Of a stretch of DNA of 26,481 bases, positions 1-10,638 are shown in pieces. The position numbers and the translations under genes are program-made. Source of the stretch: Saccoglossus kowalevskii (lineage: Eukaryota; Hemichordata; Enteropneusta; Harrimaniidae); NCBI RefSeq assembly GCF_000003605.2, contig NW_003156737.1:237472-263952 (forward strand). Direction: 5' to 3'. The notes under the pieces were generated by a model that did not search any database, had not been told where the DNA came from, and saw only the letters and a program-made list of their open reading frames with translations. How positions within the stretch are numbered: position 1 is the first letter of the stretch; each line of letters opens with the position of its first letter.

Positions 1-160
1 TTGTGGTCAATACGAGCTACGTGCGACCAACTAGGTCAAACATGCATGGCAGAGTTCAGCAGGATGACATAAAAATGCACTGCTTGAATATACGGTTCAG
101 TTGTTATACCCTATTAGATTAAATATGTTTTGAATAGAACACATGCTGCATCTGGAGTAA
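1..160 (-). repeat. Inverted copy of the sulfotransferase upstream region
   Basis: The reverse complement of this stretch matches 7465-7620 by eye at roughly 70-80%, including ATTCAAAACATATTTAAT, ACTGAACCGTATAT, TTTATGTCATCCTG and CTCTGCCAT. The matching plus-strand stretch ends just before the sulfotransferase start codon, so a related gene may begin left of the window. Confidence 0.7.
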
Positions 161-1383
161 ACCTATTCCACCACATCACATCAGTGTATGACAGAAAACA
201 TTAATAACGCCACAAGTATAACTTTTATATTATCTGTAGATAGTGAATGTTTTCAAAATACTGTGGAATGCATTTTAAATGTTCTGAGTGGTGTATTTGG
301 TTGCCGATTATTCCTGGTACTTTCTTATTTGTCGATAGTTACTAGTTACAGCACGATACGCGGTGAATCATCAATATCAAACGTTTTCTCACATTTGTAC
401 AAATCTTTTCAACAACGTCATACATATTTACTACGATATTTATATGAGCAGAGCCCTATACTGCTATCGTTATTTTTACATGCATTTTCTGCTGATACAG
501 ATTGGTACTACATTTAAATGGATCTCATTGAGTGGTTGCTACTGTCATTTTGATTGATTTTTTTTAAATGGGTTCATGTTTGGCTGCGCTTTTTAATCAA
601 TACATTGTTCTGACTGTATTCATTATCAATGTCCAAACAGTATAATATATAATAAAATACAAGGGGAAATTTAGCTTATCTACGAATCCGTAGTCTGTCT
701 CCGTGTTACAGAAAGTAGTCCGTCGTACAATCAATGAAATATACGAATTAACGTATGGTAATTAACTTCTGAAATTTTAATGTGCTTTACAGATTTCATT
801 TGTCATCTATGTTAATCGCAGTATTCAAGTGATCAGGTAACCCATTGAAGTTACGTAATACACTATGGCTTAGGAAAACATTGTAACAGTTTTAAAAAAT
901 AGAAACTGTGATTTCTGGATAAAATTTTAGAGATCTGTGTAATTAGAAGTAACTTCACACGCATAATTCTCCAGTGTGATGATGTAATGATGATTGCATA
1001 CCTTGAATACCTTAATTACAATGCAGCCAAACAATGTTTATTATAACTATATACTTAAATATATTGGAGTTGTGCTTCACCTATACTGGATATACCACAA
1101 TTATGTAAGTTATCAGCCGATTAACATATATATCAGTAACAAATCTGTCACATTAGTATAACAATCCTTTCCTATTTGCGTAAAAATTGTAATGCGATTA
1201 TTTTGAAAATTACATTGACACATAATGTGAATTTAATTACAATAAATTTATGATAATTATCGGATATTGTTCAATTTCTTGAGGTAAACATCACAATAGT
1301 TTTATTTCCTCGTTGCTCTATCTATATCTGCAATGCTATCTTCTCCAATTGTGTATTATTTTTTAATTTCATGTTACTGTCTT
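161..1383. other. Non-coding stretch left of PTER
   Basis: It is AT-rich with no convincing exon. A 109-codon plus-strand frame at 188-517 has no recognisable domain. The region includes the PTER 3' end signals. Confidence 0.6.
1301..1306 (-). other. Polyadenylation signal for PTER (AATAAA)
   Basis: AATAAA on the minus strand lies about 78 nt after the PTER stop codon, a normal distance for a short 3' UTR. Confidence 0.5.
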
Positions 1384-1521
1384 TCACTTCAGGAACGTTA
1401 ACCAATTTCTTGGATTGTGTATGGTAATTTTGTCAATCACTTCTTGGGATATGCCTCTCTTCAGCATCTTAGGAATGATATTCAAGAGTATATGTGAGAA
1501 ACCATGTCCACCATATTTCAT
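1384..1521 (-). CDS. PTER: PTER terminal exon
   Basis: The acceptor is CATTAACAG. It encodes [20 protein letters not shown], then [12 protein letters not shown], and ends [10 protein letters not shown] with TGA at 1384-1386. It matches the conserved PTER C-terminus without gaps. It is 138 nt and starts in phase 0. Confidence 0.92.
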   Translation of the reverse strand: MKYGGHGFSHILLNIIPKMLKRGISQEVIDKITIHNPRNWLTFLK

Positions 1522-4388
1522 CTGTTAATGTAAAAATACCACATAGCAATAATGAGCTATGCATATAGTGTATCCCATATGTGAATCATGGTACGCCTCT
1601 GTCAGTGTATAGGTGGTTGTTTCTCACAGGTTTATGTTTATAACGTTGCTAGCTACACAAACGCTGAACATAATTTGTATGGGATTACTGCTCAGTTTTA
1701 CGTATGTACTGCACTGCTAAATAACCATACCCTTTCGTTGATAATGTCAAGCACAAGAATCGCAAATCGTCCAAACAAATACAAATGTTGGTGTTCACAA
1801 AATCTGTGAATGGAAACTGAAAACAGTAGTATCGCGATTTACGTGACAAAATTAATTGTGGGCTAAATAAAATACACACTTAATTAGTACGGTAAACCTA
1901 ATTCAATACTAGTAATAGCAATCACAGTCACATCCCGCTCGGTTTCCAAAAAAATACAGTGGTCAGTATCGCTCGTCACATGTAGCCTTCTTGGGGCCCA
2001 TGAAATCACAAGCACACATATAGGGCTGAAAATAGCGTATAGTTATGTGAATGATAGCTGTGAAAAACGTAGAAGTATTACGATACAAGATAAAAGTATA
2101 AACTTACCAATCTATGTTTGGTGTGTACGTCATGGGCAATAACAACTTTATTTTCATAACCTTCGTCTATCAATAGTTTAATATATGCAATTCTCTGTGC
2201 ATCACTAGGCATATCTATATCCCTATACTGAAAGTGCGATGTTTCGATACCAAAGAAATCGTATTCACAGTAGCTCCCCAGTTTAGCATACTCCAGTAAA
2301 GACTCGTTGTCAACGAACGTTCCTCGGAAAATATAAGAATACAGTTACAGTCATTTCATTACAAATACTTTGCAGTATTTGAAAAGTGTTGACAGATATA
2401 TAATATACTCACTGTCGAAATGTGACATTACAGTTCTACTGACGTCACCACCTGCTTCCTGGAGGACTCTCACTATTTCTGCTGGTGCATCAGTATTACG
2501 ACCTGGATGAATGATTACTGGGGCGCCGGTTGCTATTTGCGCCGCAACTGTAGCTTGAAGCACTTTTATCTCATTCGCTGAAAGCAAATACATATCTCAT
2601 TGTATTAAACAGGTGTATCAAATAACACACGGATATGTAGAACTCGATTGATATATATATATTGCCATCAAAGTAACGAATTGGCATATATTGGGATATA
2701 AGAAATATGTTGTATATACTTTCTAATGGCCAGGAACAACCTATTTCTCCAATCACACCACATTTAATGCCAGTAACACCAACACCTTTAATGATCTCCG
2801 CTTCCATCAGTCCAGTCAATTCTTCTATGGTCATAGTATTCATTTCAGGGGAATGAGATTTACCAAAGTAAAAGCCTGCGAATTAAAAACAACATTTGAT
2901 TATTGTAAAATATGTAATGTAAGAAGTGTTAAGAAATGACTGAATGTAAGATGTATTGTTTATGGTTTCCGATTATTCTGTGTTGTAGTATCATGTAGTT
3001 ATAATAATTGTTATCCCAAATTATATCTGCATAAAAAGAATAAATATGATTGTCTTACACACAAAAGTATTGCAATGATAATGTGAATTTCTTTACTTTA
3101 CTTTCTGTACTTTACTGATATTACGAGTTTCTGTACATTCACTCTATATTGAAACAGTTTGTCATATAAATCTGGTCAGATAAGAACGTGTTTGTCAAAA
3201 TGATTACAGGGTCACGTGACTAATTTGCATATCTAGTCTTATTCTTCAAAATATATATTACAATTTACCAATATACATCGTAGTAAATAAAGTTATGCAA
3301 GAAATGCCAATTTGAGAGAGGTGGCCAACTCTGGCCTGGGAATGATTTGCGAGTCATGCGCAATAAGGAATATTTCGCCTTTGGCTGTGAAAAATAGTGC
3401 ATACAGATAAAACATCGATTTCGACCTACGTAAAGGCCGGCAAAAGTCAGAGTTCTGAATCCGTGTATTACTCACCCGTTCCCGAAATTATATTCACTCC
3501 AGTAGCCTCGGAAAATTGCTTTAATTTATTTACATCACGTTGGAGACCAATTGTAGTATTATCAACAATACTGCAACCTCCATTTCTTTTTTAGTATCCC
3601 AACTCATCAATGAGTGCGTCATCTTCATTTTGTAGCAACAAGTTTTGCTTGTTACTGTACCTAATAAGATGAGGGTGAGTGTATGTTACTGGATTATTGC
3701 ATTGCATCGTGGCGTATCATGATCCTTTGTCATGACATTTTGGACTCTTGTATCTCGAAAAATTGTCCGGTGCCCCATTTTTTTATTTTCAGTATTCTGA
3801 TGGCATGATATGTAATCTCTAATTTGTCTTGAACAACATTCGAGAATGCTTAGTTACATACATTAATAGGACGCTGGTGTTTGCTAGTTTATGTGGTTAT
3901 TAATAGCGCCATATATTCTAAGAAAGGGAATATGATGAAGTTAAAAATCAATGTTCGTGTGGTAAACCCGTCACAGCCTTTCCGTACGTGTGTACATTGT
4001 AACAGATTCAACATTTTAGTATTACAATGATTTCTATGGTCCACTGTAAGCAGTTTGTATGCTGTATGTCTCAAATGCCACTCAAAACACCAGCAATTGT
4101 CAAGGTAATACTTAAAAAAAACTTATTACCCAGAAAGACATAATATACTAAAATTTGATTCAAAACAACCAAGGAACTAGCTACGTGTTATATCTATGTC
4201 ATGTATAATATGATAAACTCACGGGTGTTGTCTTATCCATCCAAGATTTGGTAAAGTAATGGGGGCATCAGACATCCCGTTTGATTCACCAATTCTGTCA
4301 GGTGCTACATGTCCCAGAGTATAATCTAACGTTAGATGTTCATGTGTCAAGGTAAAGCCTAAATCGTTAGGATCCAGGAGACCACAAA
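1384..4388 (-). CDS. PTER: Phosphotriesterase-related protein (PTER), six exons, start exon not secured
   Basis: This is a soluble metal-dependent amidohydrolase of the phosphotriesterase family; mammalian PTER is reported to hydrolyse N-acetyltaurine. Six minus-strand exons (4223-4388, 3476-3660, 2720-2875, 2413-2577, 2108-2322, 1384-1521) join with matching phases and GT-AG borders into about 341 codons, against about 349 in human PTER. All expected metal ligands are visible in order: HxH in THEHL (exon 1 here), Glu in GEIGCSWP, His in VIIHPGR, His in VMSHFDR and Asp in VIAHDVHTK. The end, [11 protein letters not shown] then TGA, is family-like. The N-terminal start exon is missing or uncertain (candidate at 5231-5264). 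The odd point is a TAA at 3591-3593, in frame, where relatives have Phe (YFKxNGG). As read, the gene would stop near residue 85. It may be an allelic or sequencing error, a recent pseudogene or a recoded stop; conserved splicing and frame elsewhere argue against old decay. Confidence 0.9.
2108..2322 (-). CDS. PTER: PTER exon with AHDVH catalytic Asp
   Basis: It has a TTTCCGAG acceptor and a GTAAGT donor. It encodes [20 protein letters not shown], then [19 protein letters not shown], and ends [13 protein letters not shown]. The Asp of AHDVH is the last metal ligand or catalytic base of the family. The exon ends in phase 0. Confidence 0.9.
2413..2577 (-). CDS. PTER: PTER exon with VIIHPGR and VMSHFD
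   Basis: It has a GCTTTCAG acceptor and a GTGAGT donor. It encodes [20 protein letters not shown], then [11 protein letters not shown] and TVMSHFD. These hold the two further metal-binding histidines. It is open throughout, phase 1 to phase 1. Confidence 0.92.
2720..2875 (-). CDS. PTER: PTER exon with GEIGCSWP
   Basis: It has an AATTCGCAG acceptor and a GTATAT donor. It encodes [19 protein letters not shown] and then [15 protein letters not shown]. The Glu of GEIG stands where bacterial phosphotriesterases have the metal-bridging carboxylated Lys, which is the usual PTER pattern. Confidence 0.9.
3476..3660 (-). CDS. PTER: PTER exon carrying an in-frame TAA
   Basis: The acceptor is TTATTAG and the donor is GTGAGT. 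The frame reads [20 protein letters not shown], then GY, a stop, [20 protein letters not shown] and on to GVNIISGTG. This aligns without gaps to PTER on both sides of the stop, and both splice phases match the neighbouring exons. The TAA is at 3591-3593, where human PTER has Phe. Confidence 0.85.
4223..4388 (-). CDS. PTER: PTER exon with the HxH metal motif
   Basis: The acceptor is TTTGTTTCAG and the donor is GTGAGT. It encodes [20 protein letters not shown] and continues to GWIRQHP. THEHL supplies the first two metal-binding histidines of the amidohydrolase barrel. The exon enters with two bases of a split codon and leaves with two (phase 2), which fits the next exon. Confidence 0.9.
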
Positions 4389-4448
4389 CTGAAACAAAAA
4401 CACGGTTGTAATAAAAAATATGTATTATACATCTCTCAGCTAACTTCA

Positions 4449-4592
4449 TAAGTTACAGCGTGCCGTAATTTTGCGGCATTTTACGGTGAATTTTCATCCT
4501 ATCATACTAGGAAATGCGAATTCCAAATATGGAATGGTTACGCGCGTACTGTCTTCGTGTATACTTTGAGGTATCCTCGTAATAACCTCATA
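4449..4592 (+). mobile_element. Composite repeat copy A (internally deleted)
   Basis: It shares TGCCGTAATTTTGCGGCATT, then GGAAATGCGAATTCCAAAT and TTACGCGCG with copies B and C. It then jumps to the right terminal sequence GTATCCTCGTAATAACCTCA. The middle and the left arm of the palindrome are missing. Confidence 0.7.
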
Positions 4593-5230
4593 ATATTCTA
4601 TGGCCGTGTGAAATATTTAATATGTAATCTCATAACTGCATCCATGGGTATGGTGCAGAAGGAGATACTAGGGAAATTTTACTATACTAGGAGTATGGCG
4701 TCAATTACACCCCGGGTAAAACGACATACACATACCCAACGCTTGACAATCATTGCACGCGCCCTCTTGGTAAATGTGATGAACTATATTATTTATTTAG
4801 TACGACGAAACCCATTACTGTTGACCCGTCGCTTACTGATACGATATTTCACCTAAATTTGACCCTTGTTGACTGATAACGTGTGTAAACAAGAGTATAT
4901 ATATTATGCACATTTAGTTGCATATTGCTGGCTATATGCACGGTATTACGGAGACATAAAATAACGTCACATGCACCTCCATGTATTCTGTCCATAATCT
5001 AATAACAAGTTTGTATTAGGTATCTGCAGAGTCAACAGCAAAAAGTTTAACTGTCAAATTAAAAGCTCATCTGTCTGAACTTTACCCGCACGATCTTCCA
5101 TTGTAAAAAGAATAAGCAAATAATTGTATGTGACAAAAAATACAGTCGATCGATCTACCGTCTCTTCTGCATGCGAACAATATACGACTTTGCTTGGGAT
5201 GACCTCTTATGTTTTCTGCAACGACAGGAC

Positions 5231-5264
5231 TTGTCTGTATTTTACCTGATAGGAAGTAAGGTTT
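5231..5264 (-). CDS. PTER: Candidate N-terminal PTER exon (LSGKIQT), uncertain
   Basis: The minus strand reads KPYFLSGKIQT, close to the LSGKVQT that precedes the first PTER exon in relatives. One leftover base (A) would join TT of the exon at 4388 to give IQTICGLLDP, as in the family. Against it, the implied donor GTCCTG is poor, a much better donor (CAG before GTAAAA) lies inside the motif, and the open frame has no ATG. A further upstream exon would be needed. Confidence 0.3.
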
Positions 5265-5939
5265 CTGTGTCGGAAACAAAGCGTACAGATGCGTACTGTG
5301 AACATCAATTCATTGCTTCAAACACGTGACAGCTTTATCGCTAGAGGGCCTACTTATAGAAAAAAAATGGCGATGGAAAATTGTATTTCTACTTTAACTT
5401 ATGTCATTGATAGTACCTTTACATGGACACAGAATATTCTCATTGATAGCGTATGATCCACCAAAATGATATATATTATAACAGATCTAATACTGTGAGG
5501 ACAAATACAGCGATGATAATGACAATTTACTCAATTTGAAGTGCAAGCTGAAACGTCAATGGAAACTCGTAAACAATAAATTGTAACGTAATGTTTCACT
5601 GTGCACTGTTTTAAGCTGTAATCGTAATCACAATATGATCAAGATTATCAATGGTGTCATTATTGTTCTAGAAATGACAGGATATTAATCGCAACTGTAA
5701 ACGCGTTTTACATTCAGTGACATAATGTACATCATTATAAGCGTAAATTGATTTTTTTTACTGACGGCTCGTCCGGTTAACAAACGTTTCAGTAGAGGGC
5801 TGCAGTCAGTGTCATAATGTAATGGGCATTGTATAAAAGATAAATGTCTTATACTAATTGCATCTCCGAGTTACATATGTTTCAAAGATGGTATAATTAG
5901 CCGAAGTCAGGGATATGAAAGTACGCGACAATAAATTAT

Positions 5940-6206
5940 GAATAAGTGCCCTCTACGATGGTTAAGTATGCTGTCAACATCTTCGAGTCGGTAGATTGCG
6001 CAATGTAATGTTGTATACTCTCAATTCAAATTGAACATTTTCAAACGACCGGCTTTAGGGAACTATTATAGACCAGATCAAGGGTGGCCGAGGACTTAAA
6101 TATATTTGTACGAGTATATGGGTTATGGTAGCTAGTGCCCTCTGAGTCGGCACACAACACTGGCATCACCCTCTTGTCGGTAAGTGGCGCAATGAAACGT
6201 TAATTC
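5940..6206. repeat. Two diverged ~70-bp direct repeats
   Basis: Both 5945-6015 and 6133-6205 begin AGTGCCCTCT and later have TCGGTA followed by GCGCAATG and AATGTT/AACGTT. The reverse form TAGAGGGC occurs at about 5343 and 5792. Probably remnants of a small element. Confidence 0.4.
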
Positions 6207-6734
6207 AACATAGTGGTTACCACATCAAATTTCAAGTTATTATACCATGTGACCAAACACGCCACCGCACACGTGCAGCGTGCAGGGTACAAGCTACTCA
6301 ACTCTATCAATAAATACATTGAACTGCATTTATGCGGTTGCACATGACGTCGATATATCCCCCTTGTCTTTTTCATTGATTTGATTGACATTATTCATTA
6401 TGTGCATTCACAATAAGATTATTATATTATTTGGTCTGTAATAATGAATAAAGTCAGAACAATAAGTGCAGTCATACATGAATCCATTTAAAATAATATG
6501 ACAGTAAGAACCAATCAATGTAGTATAATATGCAGTACCATCCTCTATCTGCAGAAAATAAATTAAACCTGTTCACAAATATTAGCAGTAAATGCCAATG
6601 CTCGTATTAATATCAATGTAAATGTGTGAGAAAAGAAATGGAATACATGAATTGCATGGAGTTGAGTTGTTTTGATGGAAAATAAAAGAAAGTAACTGCT
6701 GATCACACTTATAACAAGAAATATAAGATGTCTG

Positions 6735-6957
6735 CGGTCATCTATCTAACATACACATCTTGTGGAGGTACCGATTTCTGCTGGTAAATGGTATACAATG
6801 CCTCAGAATTATGAACTATCATTGATTGCAAACGTTTCACTTGAGTGCGGTTATCTATCTAACATATACATCTTGTGGAGGTACCGATTTCTGCTGGTAA
6901 ATGGTATACACTGCCTCAGAATTAACTATCATTTATTGCAGTCGTTTCACTTGAGTG
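6735..6957 (+). repeat. 113-bp tandem duplication
   Basis: Two copies (about 6735-6847 and 6848-6957) share long identical runs such as TTGTGGAGGTACCGATTTCT. The second lacks three bases (TGA) and has a few substitutions. It is non-coding. Confidence 0.85.
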
Positions 6958-7464
6958 CAGTTATACAGTGTCTACCAAATTATAGTTAGAATACATTATA
7001 CGTAGTATCATAACAATTGAAATAATGCGCTGAAATACATTTCGCTTATAGTGTGTAGTTCAGCATGATGATGGCGCTTACATTTTACATAACAGAACAT
7101 TCATAAAAACATTCATAAAAGAGTGACATGCGACAGCACGCTGATATGTTATTTTTAAGATAAACATGACTAGCATAGCTTAACGTGTAAACACTCTTGA
7201 GTTTGTTGTTGAAATGATTTATACAAATGTACGCAAATGATGCACACACAAACGAATTCCTCTTTTCGTTCATTGAGAATAAAAATGCACCGGTAGTAAT
7301 CGTAAAACAAATACACCACTCATAACTAGCGAGAAATGAATGAATGGTAATTAACTAGAATTTAAAATGTATTGCACTGTATTTTGCGAACATTCACTAT
7401 CTACAAAGAATATACAACCATGGCGTTATTTAGAATTCCTGATTATAATGTAGTGCAGCCGTGC

Positions 7465-7620
7465 TTGCATAAACTAGCGTTAATCCAGCTACACCATGTG
7501 TTATATTCAAAACATATTTAATAGGAAATAACTACTGAACCGTATATACAGGCAGGTGCACCTTTATGTCATCCTGTTGAGCTCTGCCATACATGTTTGA
7601 CAGTGTTCATCACATGTAGC
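7465..7620 (+). repeat. Upstream region of the sulfotransferase, partner of the inverted copy at 1-160
   Basis: It lies directly before the ATG at 7638 and probably holds the 5' UTR or promoter. Conservation with 1-160 is high for non-coding DNA here. No TATA box can be assigned with confidence. Confidence 0.55.
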
Positions 7621-7637
7621 TAGAATCAGATTTAAGA

Positions 7638-7774
7638 ATGAAGCTGTGTTCAAGGATTATTTGTGCGACCATAGTAGCCACACTATCTGCTATATTTCTT
7701 TTACAACGACGGGTTTTATATGCCACAACATATAAAGTCATAATACAAATACTGTCAATTGATTCGTCTACTGC
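7638..7774 (+). CDS. Sulfotransferase exon 1: start and signal anchor
   Basis: It is 45 codons plus two bases. A hydrophobic segment covers residues 7-22 and is followed by QRR, a normal type II anchor for a Golgi transferase. The donor is CTGC before GTAAGT. The phase matches the acceptor at 8853-8854. It was recognised from its position, phase and topology; the peptide itself is not conserved. Confidence 0.75.
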
Positions 7775-9947
7775 GTAAGTATGCATAGTCAGTTATTTCG
7801 GTATATTATTGAGATGCTTCTTTTTTATCGTGTAGTATCATTATAACACCTGCACCATATACGACTTAGGTTAAAATTGTACACAATTGGCTATTTTTTT
7901 TAACAAAAGTAAATATTTTCTGAAAGTAATATTAGTCGTACATTAATGACATGCATCCATTCATGCATACTGGCTAAACACTGATTTTGGTGTTTATACG
8001 ACATACAATTGAATATATTTAATGTAACTATGGTGAATCTGTACCATCGGGCGACAATGAATGACGCAGTACGGCAGGTCAGGCCAATTGCTTACAACAT
8101 ATGACACATGTGTTACTATTATATGTATGTTACAGCTCTTTGACAAATAACTATGAATAGACTGAACGTAAGAATGGAAAATAAAAAGAACGTATGGGAA
8201 TATTATATATAATATTATATTATATTTCAGATTGTCACACGTGTAAATGCAAAATTGTGGTTGGATGTGTGGTAGATTTAATTAATGCAAGCCTGTTTAA
8301 AATATCAGACTGGTATATCAGACTGATATTTCACGGATGTATGTGTTCACAGTGTAGTTTAATTCAGAATTCCGCCAAGGAGGCAAACACAAAATAATTG
8401 ACGTCGTCTGCAGTGGATCGTTGAACCCGGTAGTTTTGTCAATCTTCGAACCACAATCGAAAGTACGGTCCTAATCGGCGTCTCTATTACTAGTATTTTT
8501 CGAAGATTACGTTGCCGCTTACAATAATCTACGAATAAACCCCCAACGCTGGATGCGTTAACCACGGTAGCAAATAGAACGTGTGTGCTATATCGCATTT
8601 GAACATAGTTTTTAGTGTTTTGAAGTTATTTTTGTATTTAAGAATTATCTTTAAAATGAACTCGTATGACCATTCACAGAAATGACCATTCACAGAAAAT
8701 AGTATAGCACGAGATGTTAACATGTTTAAGTACATAAACACACGATATATACGTATACTCACGTCTGTGAGTGTGGTAATTAAAATATTTCTGAACAAGC
8801 AACTGTAAAACAACTTTATCACTAATACAAGTTGTTGCATTTGATATCTTACAGCATAAAACGTTCAAATGGCAAGGATTACCAACATACTGGGATGTTC
8901 ACGTCTGGGAATACGACAGTTACAACTGACATTAATAAGCAAATGGAAACCTTACACATAACAGGATATCTTTCGGACTCGCATCCATGTAATCCACATC
9001 AAAAGTTTATCTTTGTTAAAAACGTGAAAGCGGCAAGTAGCACTGTCGGATCTGTGTGTTTACGATACGGACTTACTCATCACTTGACGCCAGTATTTGC
9101 CGAGAATCCCGAAGCAGGTCATTTGAGGATAATAAACTCGCGGGTAATAACCTATAACAGCACATGTTCTGGGGCAAATATTGGCTATGACTACATAGTT
9201 AGTCACATACCCAGTTACGATTATCATGTGTTGAATGACTTCATACCGGATGCTAAGTTTTTTACAACAGTTCGTTCACCGTACAGTCAATTTGAATCGG
9301 CTTTTTATTTCTACAATTGGGAGGCAAAGTTTAAGTTAAGCGATACAAAAAATCCTTTTCATATGTTTGTGGAGAATATTTCTGAATATAGTAAGATACA
9401 ATTATCAAATAACCGCATATCCAATAATCAACTTAAAAATGGTCAGATGTACATGTTTGGCTTTGCTTCATCTTACACGGAAAATCAGAATTTAATCGAT
9501 GAAAAGATACGAGAGCTTGATAAAGAGTTTGACTTGGTGATGATAGCGGAATACATGGATGAATCTTTGGTTCTTTTGAAAAAGATGATGTGCTGGGAGT
9601 TTGATGACATCATATACTATTCAAACAAAGTTATGTCCCGTGAAACGCGATCTCAAATGACAGAGAATGTGAAGACACAAATAGCAGATTGGAATTCTGC
9701 CGATCTCAAGCTGTACGAGCACTTCAATCGAACACTGTGGCTCAGAATTAAACAGTATGAAGGTGATTTTGATAATGATTTGCAAACATTTCGTATAAAA
9801 CAGGAATATATATCTAAAAAGTGCGATAAACCAACAGATAGACCAACAGATAGATTTTGTCGATTTCTGAAACTAGATTGTCCAGCGCTTAAACGACGAG
9901 CTTTTCATAAAATGTTCAAGTTCTGTTCCGAACCAAAAAATCTCTAA
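7638..9947 (+). CDS. Galactose-3-O-sulfotransferase-like Golgi enzyme, two exons
   Basis: This is a type II Golgi enzyme predicted to move sulfate from PAPS to the 3-OH of galactose on glycolipids or glycoproteins (Gal3ST family). Exon 7638-7774 encodes MKLCSRIICATIVATLSAIF, a short cytosolic tail plus signal anchor. Its ATG is the first after an in-frame TAG at 7617. Exon 8855-9947 encodes the whole catalytic domain. Splicing (GTAAGT donor, TCTTACAG acceptor) rebuilds an Ala codon and gives about 409 residues, typical of the family. The 5'-phosphosulfate loop is FVKNVKAASSTVGSVCLRYG (about residues 99-118). The 3'-phosphate motif is TTVRSPYSQFESAFYFY (about 183-199). The C-terminal LWLRIKQYEGDF block is also family-like. 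The lysine-rich loop of vertebrate enzymes (KTHKT) is changed to KNVKA. No frame breaks were seen. The acceptor sugar cannot be told from sequence. Confidence 0.88.
7775..8854 (+). other. Sulfotransferase intron
   Basis: A single intron with GTAAGT and TCTTACAG borders. It contains a 10-bp inverted repeat (AATCTTCGAA at 8441-8450 and TTCGAAGATT at 8499-8508) and a short tandem repeat of ATGACCATTCACAGAA near 8667-8698. No phase-compatible extra exon was found. Confidence 0.6.
8855..9947 (+). CDS. Sulfotransferase exon 2: full catalytic domain
   Basis: The exon follows TCTTACAG and is open to TAA at 9945-9947. It carries both PAPS-binding motifs and several NxS/T glycosylation sites, such as NTT and NST near the start. 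Near the C-terminus PTDR is duplicated in tandem (9831-9854). Confidence 0.92.
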
Positions 9948-10406
9948 ACGTTGCAATATACTACTATATTTCACCAGTGCATTGCCAGTTACAGAAAAAG
10001 TATGCCTGCAATTGATTTTATCAAGCACAATTGACAGGTATGCGGATGACCAGCATATTATGACGATTTGCGTATAATACATCGGGCACAAACAAACGGT
10101 TTTGATTTGTTGTAGACTTGAGTTGACGTACTAGCAGGTGGTAACCTATTTATTATTGGAATAGTTTAATGCATTTACAACGCCGTTTCAGCATCTAAGT
10201 TCCCATATCTATTTCATTTAACTGACACAATACTGCAATGAATGTCGTCTATACTGAGAATACGATACAAGTACTAATCTATGCGTAGTTCCATAGTCAT
10301 TTTACGGAAATTTGTATTACTTTTATTTTATTGCTTTAACTTAATGTTCTTGACATTTCATGATTGCGTGAACATTTTAACAATAGGGTTCAAGGTAAAT
10401 CGACAA

Positions 10407-10412
10407 AATAAA
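10407..10412 (+). other. Polyadenylation signal for the sulfotransferase (AATAAA)
   Basis: This is a clear plus-strand AATAAA about 460 nt after the stop codon. It is followed by a T-rich stretch, and a 3' UTR of this length is plausible. Confidence 0.4.
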
Positions 10413-10638
10413 ACATTTCTGTTCAAAGATTATTACAGATTTTGATCGTTTTTTTGTTGTAATTATATTTACGACTCTGTCCAATCAACACATTAATTCC
10501 ATTTTAAAGCCTTAAAACGTTGCCAAAATATTTCCAATTTGACATTACATCCATGAAAGCAAATACGTAAACATTAAATCAGAATCAGAGAAATATACAA
10601 TAAACTGGCACCTAAAAGACAGTATGACTTCCTTTCGG

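Larger units (their letters stand above)
4593..7464. other. Intergenic region between PTER and the sulfotransferase
   Basis: It contains the uncertain PTER start exon (5231-5264), the CCCTCT repeats, and the tandem duplication at 6735-6957. I see no other gene. PTER and the sulfotransferase diverge here, so promoters of both should lie in it. Confidence 0.6.

Noticed and set aside
188-517. 109-codon plus-strand open frame
   Set aside because: It has no domain, signal or splice context that I recognise; frames of this length occur by chance in AT-rich DNA.
8194-8397. 67-codon frame considered as an extra sulfotransferase exon
   Set aside because: Joining it to exon 1 in the required phase meets a stop within a few codons, and the direct 7774-8855 junction is already in phase.
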